Source: Erythroxylum novogranatense (taxonomy: Eukaryota > Streptophyta > Magnoliopsida > Malpighiales > Erythroxylaceae). Taken from it: DNA of 64,000 nt. The position numbers and the translations under genes are program-made. Of this stretch, positions 30,030-41,569 are shown piece by piece; position 1 is the first letter of the stretch, and each line of letters starts with the position of its first letter. The notes under the pieces were generated by a model. The model saw only the letters and a program-made list of their open reading frames with translations, did no database searches and was not told the origin of the DNA. The stretch is taken from positions 70,633,523 to 70,697,522 of the forward strand of contig CM057228.1 of assembly GCA_029891385.1 (NCBI GenBank). The letters are read 5' to 3'.

Positions 30030-31934
30030 AACGTACTACCTTTGATATGGGAATTTCGTTCATCCTCTTGCCTTGAATATTTAGACTTCAAATCTGATCC
30101 AATTTCAGCTCCTAAGCCTCCTTTTCCAAGCTCATGTCTATGCAAGTCACGTCCTAGGCTTCCTTGAGGCGAATCACGCCATGGATGCTTCTCTTCTTGT
30201 CTTTCACATGCCCATAGTTCTTCATCATTCCCTCCCTCCTCAAAAAGATTTGTCCTCGAATCTGCAACATCAAAGAGGGATAAATCAGATACATTGAATG
30301 TAGCACTCACATTACCATACATCAAAGAGGGATAAATCAGATACATTGAATGTAGCACTCACATTACCATAGGAGCTAGGCAAATCAATTTTATAAGCAT
30401 TATCATTAATCCTTTCTAAAACTTGAAAAGGGCCCCCTCCTCTTGGTTGTAGCTTAGATTTTCTTTGTTCTGATAACCTCTCCTTTCTCAGGTGCACCCA
30501 AACCCAATCACCAGGTTCAAATATGACACGCCTTCGGTTTTTATTAGCTTGCTTTGCATATTGTTCATTTCTCCTCTCAATGTTGGCTCTAACTTTAGCA
30601 TGCAACTCCTGCACAAATTTAGCTTTTTTTATACCTTCAAAGTTAGTAAACTCATTAGTAGGCAATGGAAGAATTTCCAAAGGAGTCAAAGGATTAAACC
30701 CATAAACAATCTCAAAAGGAGAAAATTGAGTAGAAGAATGAAGAGCACGATTATAAGCAAACTCAATGTGTGGGAGACACTTTTCCCAATTCTTCAAGTT
30801 CTTTTGGGTGATCGCACGCAACAATGTTGTCAAGGTTCTATTTACCACTTCAGTTTGACAATCCGTTTGAGGATGTGCAACAGTAGAAAACAAGAGTTTA
30901 GTGCCAAGTTTATTCCATAGAGTTCTCCAAAAGTGACTAAGAAATTTCACATCTCTATCACTCACAATAGTCTTTGGCAACCCTTGTAATCTTACAACCT
31001 CTTTAAAGAACAAGTCAGCAACATGAACTGCATCATTAGTTTTAGAACAAGCAATAAAGTGAGCCATCTTGCTAAATCGATCAACCACCACAAAGATACT
31101 ATCCTTTCCACTAGATGATCTAGGCAATCCAAGCACAAAGTCCATAGATATATCAACCCAAGGATGAGAGGGGACGGGTAATGGAGAATATAAACCATTT
31201 GATTGAACCTTAGATTTTGCATGCCTACAAGTAATGCATTTAGCACAAATAGAAACAACATCCTTTCTCATGTTAGGCCAATAAAAATGTTCATGCAAAA
31301 GAGCTAAAGTTTTCTCAACACCAAAGTGACCCATCAATCCACCTCCATGTGTCTCTCTAACAACTAATTCACGCATAGAGCAAGATGGAATGAAAAGTTT
31401 ATCCTTTTTGAATAGAAATCCATCAAATCTATAGAAATTATCATCACCATGTTTTTCACAAGATTTCCAAATTTCTGCAAAGTCACAATTAGATTCATAC
31501 ATGCCTTTCAACATCTCAAAACCAAGTAATCTAGCATGCATAGAGCTAAGAAGAGAGTATCTCCTAGAAAGAGCATCAGCCACAATGTTTTCTTTCCCTT
31601 GTTTATGTTTAATAACATAAGGAAAAGTTTCAATAAATTCCAACGACCTAGCATGTCTCTTGTTCAATTTACCTTGGGACTTTAGAAATTTCAAACTTTC
31701 ATGATCAGAATGAATGATAAATTCTTTTGGCCACAAGTAATGTTGCCAAGTCTCTAAAGACCTTTTTAAAGCATACAACTCTTTATCATAAGTGGAGTAA
31801 TTGAAAGCAGCACCACTTAGTTTTTCACTAAAATAAGCAGTGGGTTTAGAATCTTGCATTAAAACAACACCAATGCCTATTCCAGAAGCATCACATTCAA
31901 CCTCAAAAACTTTAGAAAAATCGGGAAGAATAAG
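30030..31934 (-). mobile_element. Family-d element, 3' half
   Basis: Minus strand: RNase H, integrase, polypurine tract (complement of TTCCCTCCCTCCTC at 30228) and the first 198 bases of a family-d LTR (30227 to 30030). The LTR start TGATGAAGAAC is the same as in the solo LTR at 14009. The upstream half is cut by a family-b LTR at 31935. Confidence 0.87.
30268..30371 (-). repeat. Perfect 52-bp tandem duplication in integrase
   Basis: Bases 30268-30319 and 30320-30371 are the same. The length is not a multiple of three, so it shifts the integrase frame just after [10 protein letters not shown]. Confidence 0.95.
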
Positions 31935-31955
31935 TGATACAAGAAGCCATGGCAA
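30312..31955 (-). CDS. pol: RNase H-integrase (family d), longest open pol frame
   Basis: 547 codons, the first seven read from the abutting family-b LTR. RNase H catalytic residues are visible as Asp22, Glu59, Asp84 and Asp127. The integrase HHCC finger is complete (His203, His210, Cys240, Cys243), and the core has Asp272, Asp333 and Glu369 (D-x35-E). [20 protein letters not shown] and NVSDLSLFD follow. A 52-bp tandem duplication shifts the frame at the C-terminus so the LTR-encoded tail is lost from this frame. No RT lies upstream, so it is a relic, but its integrase is the most intact of families a-d. Confidence 0.9.
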   Translation of the reverse strand: MPWLLVSLILPDFSKVFEVECDASGIGIGVVLMQDSKPTAYFSEKLSGAAFNYSTYDKELYALKRSLETWQHYLWPKEFIIHSDHESLKFLKSQGKLNKRHARSLEFIETFPYVIKHKQGKENIVADALSRRYSLLSSMHARLLGFEMLKGMYESNCDFAEIWKSCEKHGDDNFYRFDGFLFKKDKLFIPSCSMRELVVRETHGGGLMGHFGVEKTLALLHEHFYWPNMRKDVVSICAKCITCRHAKSKVQSNGLYSPLPVPSHPWVDISMDFVLGLPRSSSGKDSIFVVVDRFSKMAHFIACSKTNDAVHVADLFFKEVVRLQGLPKTIVSDRDVKFLSHFWRTLWNKLGTKLLFSTVAHPQTDCQTEVVNRTLTTLLRAITQKNLKNWEKCLPHIEFAYNRALHSSTQFSPFEIVYGFNPLTPLEILPLPTNEFTNFEGIKKAKFVQELHAKVRANIERRNEQYAKQANKNRRRVIFEPGDWVWVHLRKERLSEQRKSKLQPRGGGPFQVLERINDNAYKIDLPSSYGNVSATFNVSDLSLFDVW

Positions 31956-32452
31956 TAGAGATCAAGGTGCAACACGCCAAGACAAGCTTACTTTGCCAAG
32001 TGGACCTATTACAAGACAACGTGCAGCAAGGCTTAAACAAGCACTTCAAGGGTTTGTTCAAAGTCACATTACATCTCACCTTGATGACAAGACTGAACCA
32101 TCCGTGAAGAATTCAAGTGGAGACTTGTTATGGGCTAGGTATTTATTAGCATTTGCCTTAGTTTATTTAAAACTAGTTTTGGACAACCAAGTGTGTGGGC
32201 CTAAGTAGAGTAATCCATTAGGCCCATCCACCTCCCTTAGGTTTATTTAAGTTATTTTGATCTTATTTAAGTTAGTTTAGCCCAATCCTAAGTGGAATAG
32301 GATCAGATTGCATTATTGGGCTATAAACTCCTAAACTAGTTAGGATTAGGCTTGTTTTAGTATTAAAGGGTCTTGTAACCTATTCCTTTTAGGTTTAGGT
32401 CGTGGGCAAGGGTATAAATACCTTATTTTATCCTTGTAAACATTAGAGCGTG
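31935..32452 (+). repeat. Family-b LTR, 5' part
   Basis: Begins TGATACAAGAAGCCATGG and includes the pol-tail stretch SGPITRQRAARLKQALQGF (about 31998-32060) and the TATAAATA box near 32414. It is cut at about 32452 by the remnant LTR of copy D. The left tip is exact and lies in family-d RNase H. Confidence 0.88.
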
Positions 32453-32511
32453 ATCTTGTAATTGGACCCATTGGCATCTTCAAGTCTCCATTGCCTTGGT
32501 GAGTTGTATCA

Positions 32512-33428
32512 TTCCCTCCCTCCTCAAAAGGATCCGTCCTCGAATCAAGACCTACATTATCAAAGGGAGATAAATCAAAAACATTAAAAGTAGCACTAAC
32601 ACTATACTCTCCTGGCAAATCCACCCTATAGGCATTGTCATTGTTGCGTTCAAGCACTTGAAAAGGACCATCCCCTCTAGGATCAAGCTTGGACTTCCTT
32701 TGTTTAGGAAATCTCTCCTTCCTGAAGTGCACCCAAACCCAATCTCCATGTTCAAACTTCATCTCCCTACGCCCTTGATTGGCTCTTTGAGCATACTTCT
32801 TGTTCTTTTCCTCAATGTGTTGCCTAGCTTTCTCATGTATTGTCTTAACCAATTCGGCCCTTTGCTGCCCATCTACATTAACAATCTCATTCAAGGGTAA
32901 AGACAACAAGTCCAATGGAGTTAATGGGTTAAAACCATACACAATCTCAAATGGAGAATAACCTGTAGAAGAATGAATGCTTCTATTATATGCAAACTCA
33001 ATCAAAGGCAAACAATCTTCCCAAGCTTTCAAATTTTTACCCACAACAGCACGCAATAAAGATCCTAAGGTTCTATTAACCACTTCAGTTTGTCCATCTA
33101 TTTGGGGAAGACAAGTTGTAGAAAACAAAAGCTTTGTTCCCAATTTATTCCATAGAACACGCCAAAAGTGACTTAAAAACTTAGAATCCCTATCTGAAAC
33201 AATGGTTCAAGGAATGTCATGCAAGCTAACAACATCCCTAAAAAACAAATCAGTAGCATGTGTAGCATCATCAGATTTATGACATGCAAGCATCTCACGC
33301 ATAGAACAAGTAGGAATACATAGTTTATTATCTCTAAACAAATATCCATCATTCCTATAAAACTTTTGAAAAGCAACTTGTTCACATGCATCATACACAT
33401 TAGCAAAGTCAGAATCTGATTTGTACAA
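32512..33428 (-). pseudogene. pol: integrase (copy D), first catalytic Asp deleted
   Basis: The frame 33428-33207 reads to CSMREMLA and jumps to CHKSDDATH, removing about 100 residues: the HHCC finger, the Cys pair and the MDFVLGLPR block with the first catalytic Asp. A TGA (33206-33204) replaces AGA in IPRTIVSD. The second part 33143-32346 has [20 protein letters not shown] (Glu kept), [18 protein letters not shown] and the tail GPITRSRSN, again open across the polypurine tract into the LTR remnant. Confidence 0.86.
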
Positions 33429-33437
33429 ATCTTTTAT

Positions 33438-33740
33438 TTACTCAAACCTAATCAACTTAGAACTAAGAGAAGAGATTAGAGCATACCTCCTAGACAATGC
33501 ATCAGCGATCACATTTTCTTTACCTTGCTTGTATTTCACAACATATGGGAATGTTTCTATGAACTCCAACCACTTACCATGTCTTTTATTTAACTTACCT
33601 TGGCCCTTAAGATGCTTCAAACTCTCATGATCAGTGTGAATCACGAATTCCTTTGGCCATAGATAATGTTGCCAAGTTTGTAGAGCTCTTACCAATGCAT
33701 ATAGCTCCTTGTCATAAGTGGAATACCATTTGAGCACCAT
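33438..33740 (-). pseudogene. pol: RNase H C-terminal part (copy D)
   Basis: Carries [32 protein letters not shown] and [13 protein letters not shown]. It is separated from RT by a short deletion around 33725 (NGAQM...YSTYDKE). It ends at TAA in FEYIKD (33438). Confidence 0.83.
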
Positions 33741-34911
33741 TCAACTTCTCACTAAAATAGGCAATGGGACGCCTTCCTTGCAATAAAACAGCACCAATAC
33801 CTATCCTAGAGGCATCACATTCAATCTCAAAAGTAGAAGAAAAATTAGGTAAACTCAAAATAGGTGCAGAACAAAGTTTTTCTTTCAAAGTGTTATAACC
33901 AATTTCCTGCGCCTCTCCCCACTTAAATCCTACCACCTTTTTAACAATCTCAGTCAATGGAGCTGCAATGGAAATTTTTTTTTTCACAAACCTCCTATAG
34001 AAACTAGCAAGTCTATGAAAAGATCTCACCTGAGTAACACTTGTAGGTTTCGACCACTCCCTAATTGCCTTGACCTTTTCTTGGTCCACCTCAATTCCAT
34101 TAGAAGAAACAACATAACCAAGAAATATGACACGATCCATGCAAAATGTACACTTCTTTAACTTAGCATACAACTTTTCTGCCCTAAGTGCATCTAACAC
34201 AAGCCTAAGATGCTCAATATGCTCATTAATGCTTTTGTTATAGATCAATATGTCATCAAAATATACCACAACAAACATACCAATAAATGACCTCAAAACA
34301 TGATTCGTCAAACGCATAAATGTACTAGGAGCATTAGTTAAGCCAAAAGGCATCACAAGCCACTCATATAAACCATGTTTTGTTTTAAAAGCAGTTTTCC
34401 ATTCATCACCAATTTTCATTCTAATATGATGGTAACCACTCATAAGATCAATTTTGGTAAACACACATGCACCATGCAATTCATCAATCATATCATCCAA
34501 TCTAGGTATAGGATGGCGATATTTTACCGCTATCTTGTTAATGCTTCTACAATCCACACACATGCGCCAACTCCCATCCTTCTTGGAACCAATATCACTG
34601 CACGGCACAAGGACTAAGACTCTCCCCGATGTGTCCCTTTGTAGCAATTCTTCCACTTGCTTTGAGTTCCTTAGTTTCTTCAGATTAGCCCTATAAGTCG
34701 GTCTATTCGAATCTGCACCCTGCATGAAGTCAATCTGATGTTCTATTCCTCTAATAGGCGGCAATTCCTTAGTAACTCCTCGGGAAAACATCTCCATACT
34801 CCCGCAAAAGAGAAACAACACTACTAGGCAAACAAGGGTCAAGGTCAGATTCATTAAAATAAGCTTGCTTGTACAAAAGTACAAACAAACATCTCCTTTC
34901 CACACAAGCAA
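33712..34911 (-). CDS. pol: reverse transcriptase (copy D), best RT of family a
   Basis: 399 codons; the first 45 are an out-of-frame reading of the linker. From [15 protein letters not shown] (about 48) the RT follows: [13 protein letters not shown] (110-122), [14 protein letters not shown] (152-165), [11 protein letters not shown] (189-199), catalytic YFDD (217-220), then the connection and the RNase H start FEIECDAS (first Asp 366). Small defects remain near residues 67-80 ([13 protein letters not shown] frame slip) and KKKIS for KDFSS. The palm looks intact, but the surrounding polyprotein is not. Confidence 0.88.
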   Translation of the reverse strand: MLVWKGDVCLYFCTSKLILMNLTLTLVCLVVLFLFCGSMEMFSRGVTKELPPIRGIEHQIDFMQGADSNRPTYRANLKKLRNSKQVEELLQRDTSGRVLVLVPCSDIGSKKDGSWRMCVDCRSINKIAVKYRHPIPRLDDMIDELHGACVFTKIDLMSGYHHIRMKIGDEWKTAFKTKHGLYEWLVMPFGLTNAPSTFMRLTNHVLRSFIGMFVVVYFDDILIYNKSINEHIEHLRLVLDALRAEKLYAKLKKCTFCMDRVIFLGYVVSSNGIEVDQEKVKAIREWSKPTSVTQVRSFHRLASFYRRFVKKKISIAAPLTEIVKKVVGFKWGEAQEIGYNTLKEKLCSAPILSLPNFSSTFEIECDASRIGIGAVLLQGRRPIAYFSEKLNGAQMVFHL

Positions 34912-34923
34912 CCCTTACATCTC

Positions 34924-35343
34924 TCATTTTGGTGCCAATGGAGCAAGAACAAATTTCTGATCTCCCATAGTAAATGAATACCTATTCTTAAAACCATCAT
35001 GTAACACTCTTCTATCATATTGCCAAGGTCGACCGAGCAATAAATGACAAGCATGCATAGGTTCAACATCACAAAGTACTTGATCAGAATACTTTCCAAT
35101 GGAGAAAGATACAAGGACTTGTTTATTTACCTTGATTTCCCCCATGTCATTCAGCCATTGTAGTCTATACGGCCGAGAGTGTTTCAAGCACTCCAACCCT
35201 AGTTTTTCTACCATCAATGTACTAGCCACATTAGTGCAGCTTCCCCCATCAATGATCAGGTTAGAAATCTTCTCATTCACTAGGCATCCGAATGAAAATA
35301 TTTTCCTTTGCTCAATTCCATCTTCCTTCACTTGAGCATTCAA
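34924..35343 (-). CDS. pro: aspartic protease (copy D)
   Basis: 139 codons: NAQVKEDGIEQR, CLVNEKISNLIIDGGSCTNVAS with the active-site Asp (about residue 37), and HLLLGRPWQYDRRVLHDGF. This is the least damaged protease of family a. The linker to RT is shortened: after LAPLAPK the sequence goes straight to [10 protein letters not shown], omitting the Lys/Glu-rich stretch seen in B (about 290 bases). Confidence 0.82.
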   Translation of the reverse strand: MNAQVKEDGIEQRKIFSFGCLVNEKISNLIIDGGSCTNVASTLMVEKLGLECLKHSRPYRLQWLNDMGEIKVNKQVLVSFSIGKYSDQVLCDVEPMHACHLLLGRPWQYDRRVLHDGFKNRYSFTMGDQKFVLAPLAPK

Positions 35344-36059
35344 AACTTGCCTAGTAACAAGTAATTCACCCTAGGTGCATCCTCAACTTCCACATCGTAA
35401 CAATCTTCCAACTCGTGCATGGAAGTCAAATCATCTTCTTCCTCCTCGCACACAACTTCTCCTCCTCTCACAAACATTGTTTTCTTGTTTGGGCATTGAG
35501 AAGCAATATGACCAACACCAAGACATTTAAAGCATTTAATAGTCCTATGCTTTTCATAATTGGAACTAGAAGAACTTGGAGTTTTAAAAGTACCTTTTGG
35601 ATCTGCCTTGTTCTTCTCTTCCTTTAGCTTGTCTTTGTCCTTCTCGTTTTTCTTGGACCATTTCGAGTTCCAATTTGTAGTAGAGCTTGGGTAAGAAGCC
35701 TTGTTGGAGATTTTGTACTTGAGTTGCCTCTCCACCTTCATGGCCATATTCACCATTTCTTCTAACTCCACATAATGGTGCAATTCAATAACATTGGCAA
35801 TGTCTTTGTTCAAACCAGCCAAGAAATGTGCCATAGTGGCTTCTCTTTCTTCTACTACATTAGCCCTAATCATGGCTATCTCCATCTCCTTATGGTACAC
35901 TTCTACACTTTTGGTGCCATGTCTCAAGGTTTGGAGCCTTTGATGGAGCTCCCTATAGAAGTAACTAGGCACAAACCTCTTCTTCATGACCCTCTTCATT
36001 TCAGCCTCACTATTCTTTTCATCCTTGTCACTACCTTTACTATCCTTTGAATTGGACAT
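35340..36059 (-). CDS. gag: gag (copy D) with in-frame N-terminal deletion
   Basis: 239 codons from the family ATG. After 19 residues (DEKNSEA) it jumps to EMKRVMKKRFVPSYFYREL, dropping about 190 residues including the WWDQL block; GGCTGA is shared at both edges. The knuckle CFKCLGVGHIASQC is intact at about residues 178-191. The acidic EEEEDD stretch follows, and a frame slip at the end leads to the protease frame, overlapping by 4 bases. Confidence 0.86.
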   Translation of the reverse strand: MSNSKDSKGSDKDEKNSEAEMKRVMKKRFVPSYFYRELHQRLQTLRHGTKSVEVYHKEMEIAMIRANVVEEREATMAHFLAGLNKDIANVIELHHYVELEEMVNMAMKVERQLKYKISNKASYPSSTTNWNSKWSKKNEKDKDKLKEEKNKADPKGTFKTPSSSSSNYEKHRTIKCFKCLGVGHIASQCPNKKTMFVRGGEVVCEEEEDDLTSMHELEDCYDVEVEDAPRVNYLLLGKF

Positions 36060-36914
36060 GATGTAAAACCTGCAAAAACAAGTTAGAATAGCTCCTCACA
36101 CACTCCCCCACGTGTTTCTCTCTAAATCAGATTGGATACCCTCGTGTTTCACTCAAGAAGATGACTTTTACCCTCAAATGAGCTTACACACTCTTGCCTT
36201 TTACTACTTTAGATTCTAGCACAGCTTTACTTGTCCTGATCACCACTACCAACCAAATAAGCACAACAAAGAACGTAATTCAAAAGGAAAGCAACGAATA
36301 CCTAAATAAAGGAAGAAAAACACAAAGCTAGATGCAATTTAATGTAAAGAAAACAATGAAGACGAAAATAAACACATACTAGATTGAGAAAACGTATGTG
36401 AATAATTTTTGGTGCCAATTGAGCAATATGAAACAAGATTACTCAATGCAAGTGTAATGGAAACAAAAAAGGACAGCAAACAAAAAAAACAACCAAAGAG
36501 TTGAAGAAAAGACGAAACTAGGAATTAAACTCAACCCTAAACTCAAATTAACAAAAACAATCCAATCTGCCCCAATTACTCAAGAACTTAAAGATAAGCA
36601 ATTATATCAAAGACACGTTTTGAGCGAAGAACGTAAATCTTGCAAGCAAATCAACTCAAACTCACAAAGATTCACAATCTTGATTTTTTTTACTTCTTTC
36701 TTTCTTTTCTTCTTTTTCTTTCTTTCTTTCTTTCTTTTCTTGATTTTCTTTCTTTCTTTCTTTCTTTTCTTTTCTTTCTTTCTTTATTTCTTTCTTTCTT
36801 TCTTTTCTTTTTTTCTTTTTTCGAATTTTACCGATGAACTAACTATAATAATCAAGAACAAACAGAAAATTAAAGATAAAGATTGAATTTAAAACCTAAG
36901 CTCGATATTAAAGG
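36060..36914 (-). other. 5' leader of copy D with CTTT/GAAA tract
   Basis: Collinear with the leader of copy B. The GAAA tract spans about 36687-36825. The primer site is eroded (36899-36912 reads AGCTCGATATTAAA on the plus strand instead of GCTCTGATACCAAA). Confidence 0.82.
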
Positions 36915-37820
36915 TGATACTAAGAACACTTAGAATCAATGTCTAGATCACCTCGTTTCAATGATTGTTCCCAAACCTAAATTCAATCAATCTAACAAGA
37001 CCCTTCACCCCAAAAACAGCAAGGAATTGGTAACAAATAGTATAAAGATTGTAGGAATTGAATTAACATACAAGTTAGAACTTACTTGATAAGTTGAATC
37101 AATCCTTAAGGTAAAACAAGCAAGAATCTCAATTCTCTCTTGAAGAATGCTTTGTAATTTTATTGATCTCTCCAAAACTCGTGTTCATGGCTAAAGCAAG
37201 GGTTTAAATACCCTTTGCAATATAAACCCTAACAAAGATAACCTAAAAACCCTAAAGAAAGCCCAAAATATGAAAAAGGCCTTCTTGAAACAAATCTGCC
37301 CAAGAATAAATCCCACATGGATTTGGGCTTCAAAACTAATTAAAATTGACTAGTCCTTGTCCAAATAGGATAAGAAAACCACAAAATGGAAGACTAACTT
37401 AGGAGTGGCGAATTGGGCTTTTAAACTAGGCCCACAAGCTTGGTTCCTTAAAATAAAACATGCACATGACTTTTTTAATGAAGCACATGCACAGTTAATG
37501 CAAATCAACCCATGAAAAAGCCTAAAAAAAGTCCACATGCCCTTTATAAGATAAAATAAGCCCAAGCCCATTAATTAGGCTTGTGCTTGTGAAAATTAAC
37601 TAAGTGTTAGCCCTCTTGATTTGATGCCTCCAATGTGCACACACACTTAGGTGTCTTCCTAATCTCTTCCCCAAGCTTGATCAACAAAACTTCTTGAAGT
37701 TCTAGTGAAACAAAAGCTTGTACATAAATCTGAAATTGTGCTTTAAGCTTGTTGAAGCGTGACCTTGTAATTGGACCCATTGGCATCCTCAAGTCTCCAT
37801 TGCCTTGGTGAGTTATATCA
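36915..37820 (-). repeat. 5' LTR of copy D (906 bp)
   Basis: Complete family-a LTR; the outer tip reads TGATATAACTC on the minus strand (one change from TGATACAACTC). The LTR-encoded tail GPITRSRFNKLKAQFQ is open here (37792-37607). Confidence 0.92.
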
Positions 37821-38959
37821 TACTATATATTAATGGCCATTATACCAAGTATGTACAAACATAATACCAATGCTAGTTACTGATTCATGCATGGTACATA
37901 TTATGCATCTTATTGTAATAGTCTAAGACCTATTATACGTATAACTATTATGCATATGCATAGTGTTACACTACCATTGCAATGTACCAATATTACTATA
38001 CAAACTATGGTACACTAATTAATGAGTCCTGTAACGTCACATGCACATAAATAATGGCCAATGCATATAGTGTATTATTCAAGCATGTACCCATATGGTG
38101 ATATGTGTGTATAGTTGGTACACATATGCTATATTATAAACACTACTAGTATACATTACACACACATGGTATGCACTATGTGTTGAACTATAGTACTTAA
38201 GAATTGTTACACATGTATGCATATAATTAGTATAACTATAGTGTATAATAGTTAATGGTGTACATATAATAGCATTTATGTTACATATAGTGCATACCAT
38301 TGTAATAGCATAGTGTATTGTGTACTATATACTAGTTATAGTTATGGTAACACATGGTAACATGTGTACCCATCACAATGTAATCTGCATGTGTATTACA
38401 TGGCATTACACATGACCATATACATAGGGATTACACATAATTATAGTAGCCAAATAATTGTACAATGTATGGTATGCATATCTGTTAGTACATATCCATG
38501 TGCATACATATGGTATACTATAGCAATACTATGGTACCATAGTATTACTAATTATACATTTTACCATGTACAATAACTATGTACCATATTATGCTACCAT
38601 AGTGTTTGTATGTAAGGTACACCTTATTAACTACAGTACTATACCATGAGGCATAGTATTAGACAAATATTATTATGAATAGTTATACATGTGGTATATG
38701 CTATATACACCTTATTACGAGTGTGCCATTTATAAAGTTATCTCAGTGTGTACATGATGTCTACATTTTGATCTCTATAAAATCATCTTGTTTGGTAATA
38801 ATTGTTGAGTGCAAGAAAGTAAATCTTGAAATACAACTGTATATCTTTAGTAGCTAGTGTGTACAATAATATATATACATACTATAGCACTAATACTAGT
38901 GTATAATGGTGTAATGTACACACTTAACTATATGCATAGTATGTGATTTCTGCACCATT
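37821..38959. repeat. RY-alternating DNA, tract 3
   Basis: Same alternating character as 12116-16650. It contains an inverted copy of 55806-56009 (at 37893-38096, about 10 differences in 204) and a 23-base exact match to the family-a leader at 38809-38831. The stretch 38740-38840 is less regular. Confidence 0.8.
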
Positions 38960-39856
38960 TGTTACAACTCACCAAGGCAATGGAGACTTGAGGATGCCAA
39001 TGGGTCCAATTACAAGGTCACGCTCCAACAAGCTTAAAGCACAATTTTAGATTTATGTACAAGCTTTTGTTTCACAAGAACTTCAAGAAGTTTTGTTGAT
39101 CAAGCTTGGGGAAAAGCTTAGGAAGACACCTAAGTGTGTGTGCACATTGGAGGCATCAAATCAAGAGGGCTAACACTTAGCCAATTTTCACAAGCACAAG
39201 TCTAATCAATGGGCTTGGGCTTATTTTATCTTATAAAGGGCAAGTGGACTTCTTTTAGGCTTTTTCATGGGCTTGTTTGCATTAAGTGTGCATGTGCTTT
39301 ATTAAAAAAGTCATGTGCATGTTTTATTTTAAGGAACCAAGCTTGTGGTCATAATTTAAAAGCCCAATTCGCCCCTCTTAAGTTAGTCTTCTGTTTTGTG
39401 GTTTTCTTATCCTATTTGGACAAGGACTAGTCAATTTTAATTAGTTTTGAAGCTCAAATCCATGGGATTTATTCTGGGCAAATTTGTTTCAAGAAGGCCT
39501 TTTGATATTTCGGCTTTCTTTAGGGTTTTAGGTTATCTTTGTTAGGTTTACATTGCAAAGGGTATTTAAACCCTTGCTTTAGCCATGAACACGAGTTTAG
39601 AGAGATCAATAAAATTAGAAAGCATTCTTCAAGAGAGAATTGAGATTCTTGCTTGTTTTACCTTATGATTGATTCAACTTATCAAGTAAGTTCTAACTTG
39701 TATGCTAATTCAATTCCTACAATCTTATACTCTTTGTTACCAATTCCTTGCTGTTTTGGGGGTGAAAGGTCTTGTTAGATTGATTGAATTTAGGTTTGGG
39801 AACAATCATTGAAACGGAGGTGATCTAGACATTGATTCTAGGTTGTTGCCGTATCA
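38960..39856 (+). repeat. Solo family-a LTR with target-site duplication CCATT
   Basis: 897 bp, starting TGTTACAACTC (T for A at the third base) and ending GTTGCCGTATCA. CCATT flanks it at 38955-38959 and 39857-39861. It is a clean single insertion into RY DNA followed by LTR-LTR recombination. Confidence 0.93.
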
Positions 39857-41569
39857 CCATTATATGCTTGGTACACTATTGTGTAGTACCACTACCGTTT
39901 GCATGTTAGTACCATTGTATGTAGCATTATACAATGTACATGCATTCATTATACATAGTTCATTACCCATTGCCACTATGGTGCATGTACAAGTATACTA
40001 GTGGATATGCATGTATCTAACACTATGTTACATACATGGTAATACTATACGTGGCACTAGTAATTGTATATCACATAACCCATCATGTACCATGCATAAT
40101 AATACGTTTCTTTACATTTTATAGATGCATATCTAATATCACATGCTTGTGTACACAATGTAAACATACACAATTGCATGTGGTATGTACCCATTACTAT
40201 ACTATTATGCATACGAATGGTATGTATTAGTGTATGTATACATTTATACCTTGGTATTAACTACCATGTACACATGCATTGTACATGTGAATAATCTAGT
40301 GAATATAGCCATGTTAGACTTGTGTACATGTGTTTTACATAGCTATCACACTAGTATAGTTGCATTTATTACATATGCATACAATACATACCATAGTATT
40401 TAGTATAAATGGTACATGGTTATATTTGTGAACCACCAGAGCCATGTTACGCTAGTATTACATTCCTATAGCATTACATATGCTGTAGTATTACATACTA
40501 TAGCATATGTAAGTAAATTAGGGTTATGCATAATATGTGTACACATACTATATCCCCCATCCCAAGTGAGGTGATATACTCACTTGCATTATGTATGGTG
40601 ACACATATTATTACCATTTTAAAATTTAAATTTAAAATATTTTCACAATATATTTAATTTTATATCAATTTTATCTCCAAAAATTATAATAATAACAATC
40701 TATTTAATTATATTAATTTTACTTTTCATATGTTAACCATGGTTACACATACTAGTATTTAGTACTAGTATGTGATTAAGTTACATAGCATGTACTATTT
40801 AGTATAAATGGTACATGGTTATATTAGTATCGTACATTGCACACCATAGGCTACATATATGTTAGTATAATATTTACAATGCATATTTATATTGGTACTT
40901 GGTTATATAGTACCAATAACATGTCATATGAGCTATGTACACATGCATAGTACCATATGTATCCATGGTAACTATTACCTTATACAATGGTAATATTCAC
41001 ACAACTATAGGTACCATGCAAAATATTTATGGTACACATCACTATGTATTACATGGTACTACACACATTATTATGGTACCTATATTAACTATAGGTGTAA
41101 CCCTATTATATGTAGCACGTGTACATACATATACAATGTAAACAATAATAGTATGAGGGTACCATCTGTCACTCGTACCATACGTGTGGATTTTGTGTTG
41201 CTGTACCACTTAGGATTACATGTGTATGTGACCATGCATAACTAGTATAGTATAATAACTATACTAACTAGTACATGCTATGTACTATTTAGTATAGTTA
41301 TTATACTATACACTAACATATGGTATGTACTTGGCATGGTTAACTATGCATACCTAATATACTATGGTAACCATCAAAATTGTTATGCATGTATACATAG
41401 CTCATTTTCATGAGCTAGTAATGTATACATAAATAATTATCAATTTGTACCAACAATTATACCATGCAATGTGTAACAATAGTTAGCATACCCACTCACC
41501 ATAATATATGTGCATGTATGCGTATAGTCCGTGCTATTATATACCATAGTACACTATACATACGCATAC
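39857..41569. repeat. RY-alternating DNA, tract 4
   Basis: Mostly alternating DNA. A 29-base exact direct repeat occurs at 40398-40426 and 40797-40825. An A+T island without RY alternation (runs of A and T) lies at about 40615-40730. The right end stops at a truncated family-b LTR. Confidence 0.78.
41245..41311. repeat. Perfect 23-bp inverted repeat in RY DNA
   Basis: 41245-41267 and 41289-41311 are exact reverse complements with a 21-base loop. Confidence 0.9.

Larger units (their letters stand above)
32453..37820 (-). mobile_element. Copy D of family-a element
   Basis: Minus strand: complete 5' LTR (37820-36915), leader, gag, protease, RT, RNase H, integrase, polypurine tract (32530-32512) and only 59 bases of 3' LTR. 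It carries large in-frame deletions in gag and integrase, a point stop, and shifts between RT and RNase H. The 5' LTR tip abuts RY DNA at 37821. Confidence 0.9.
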
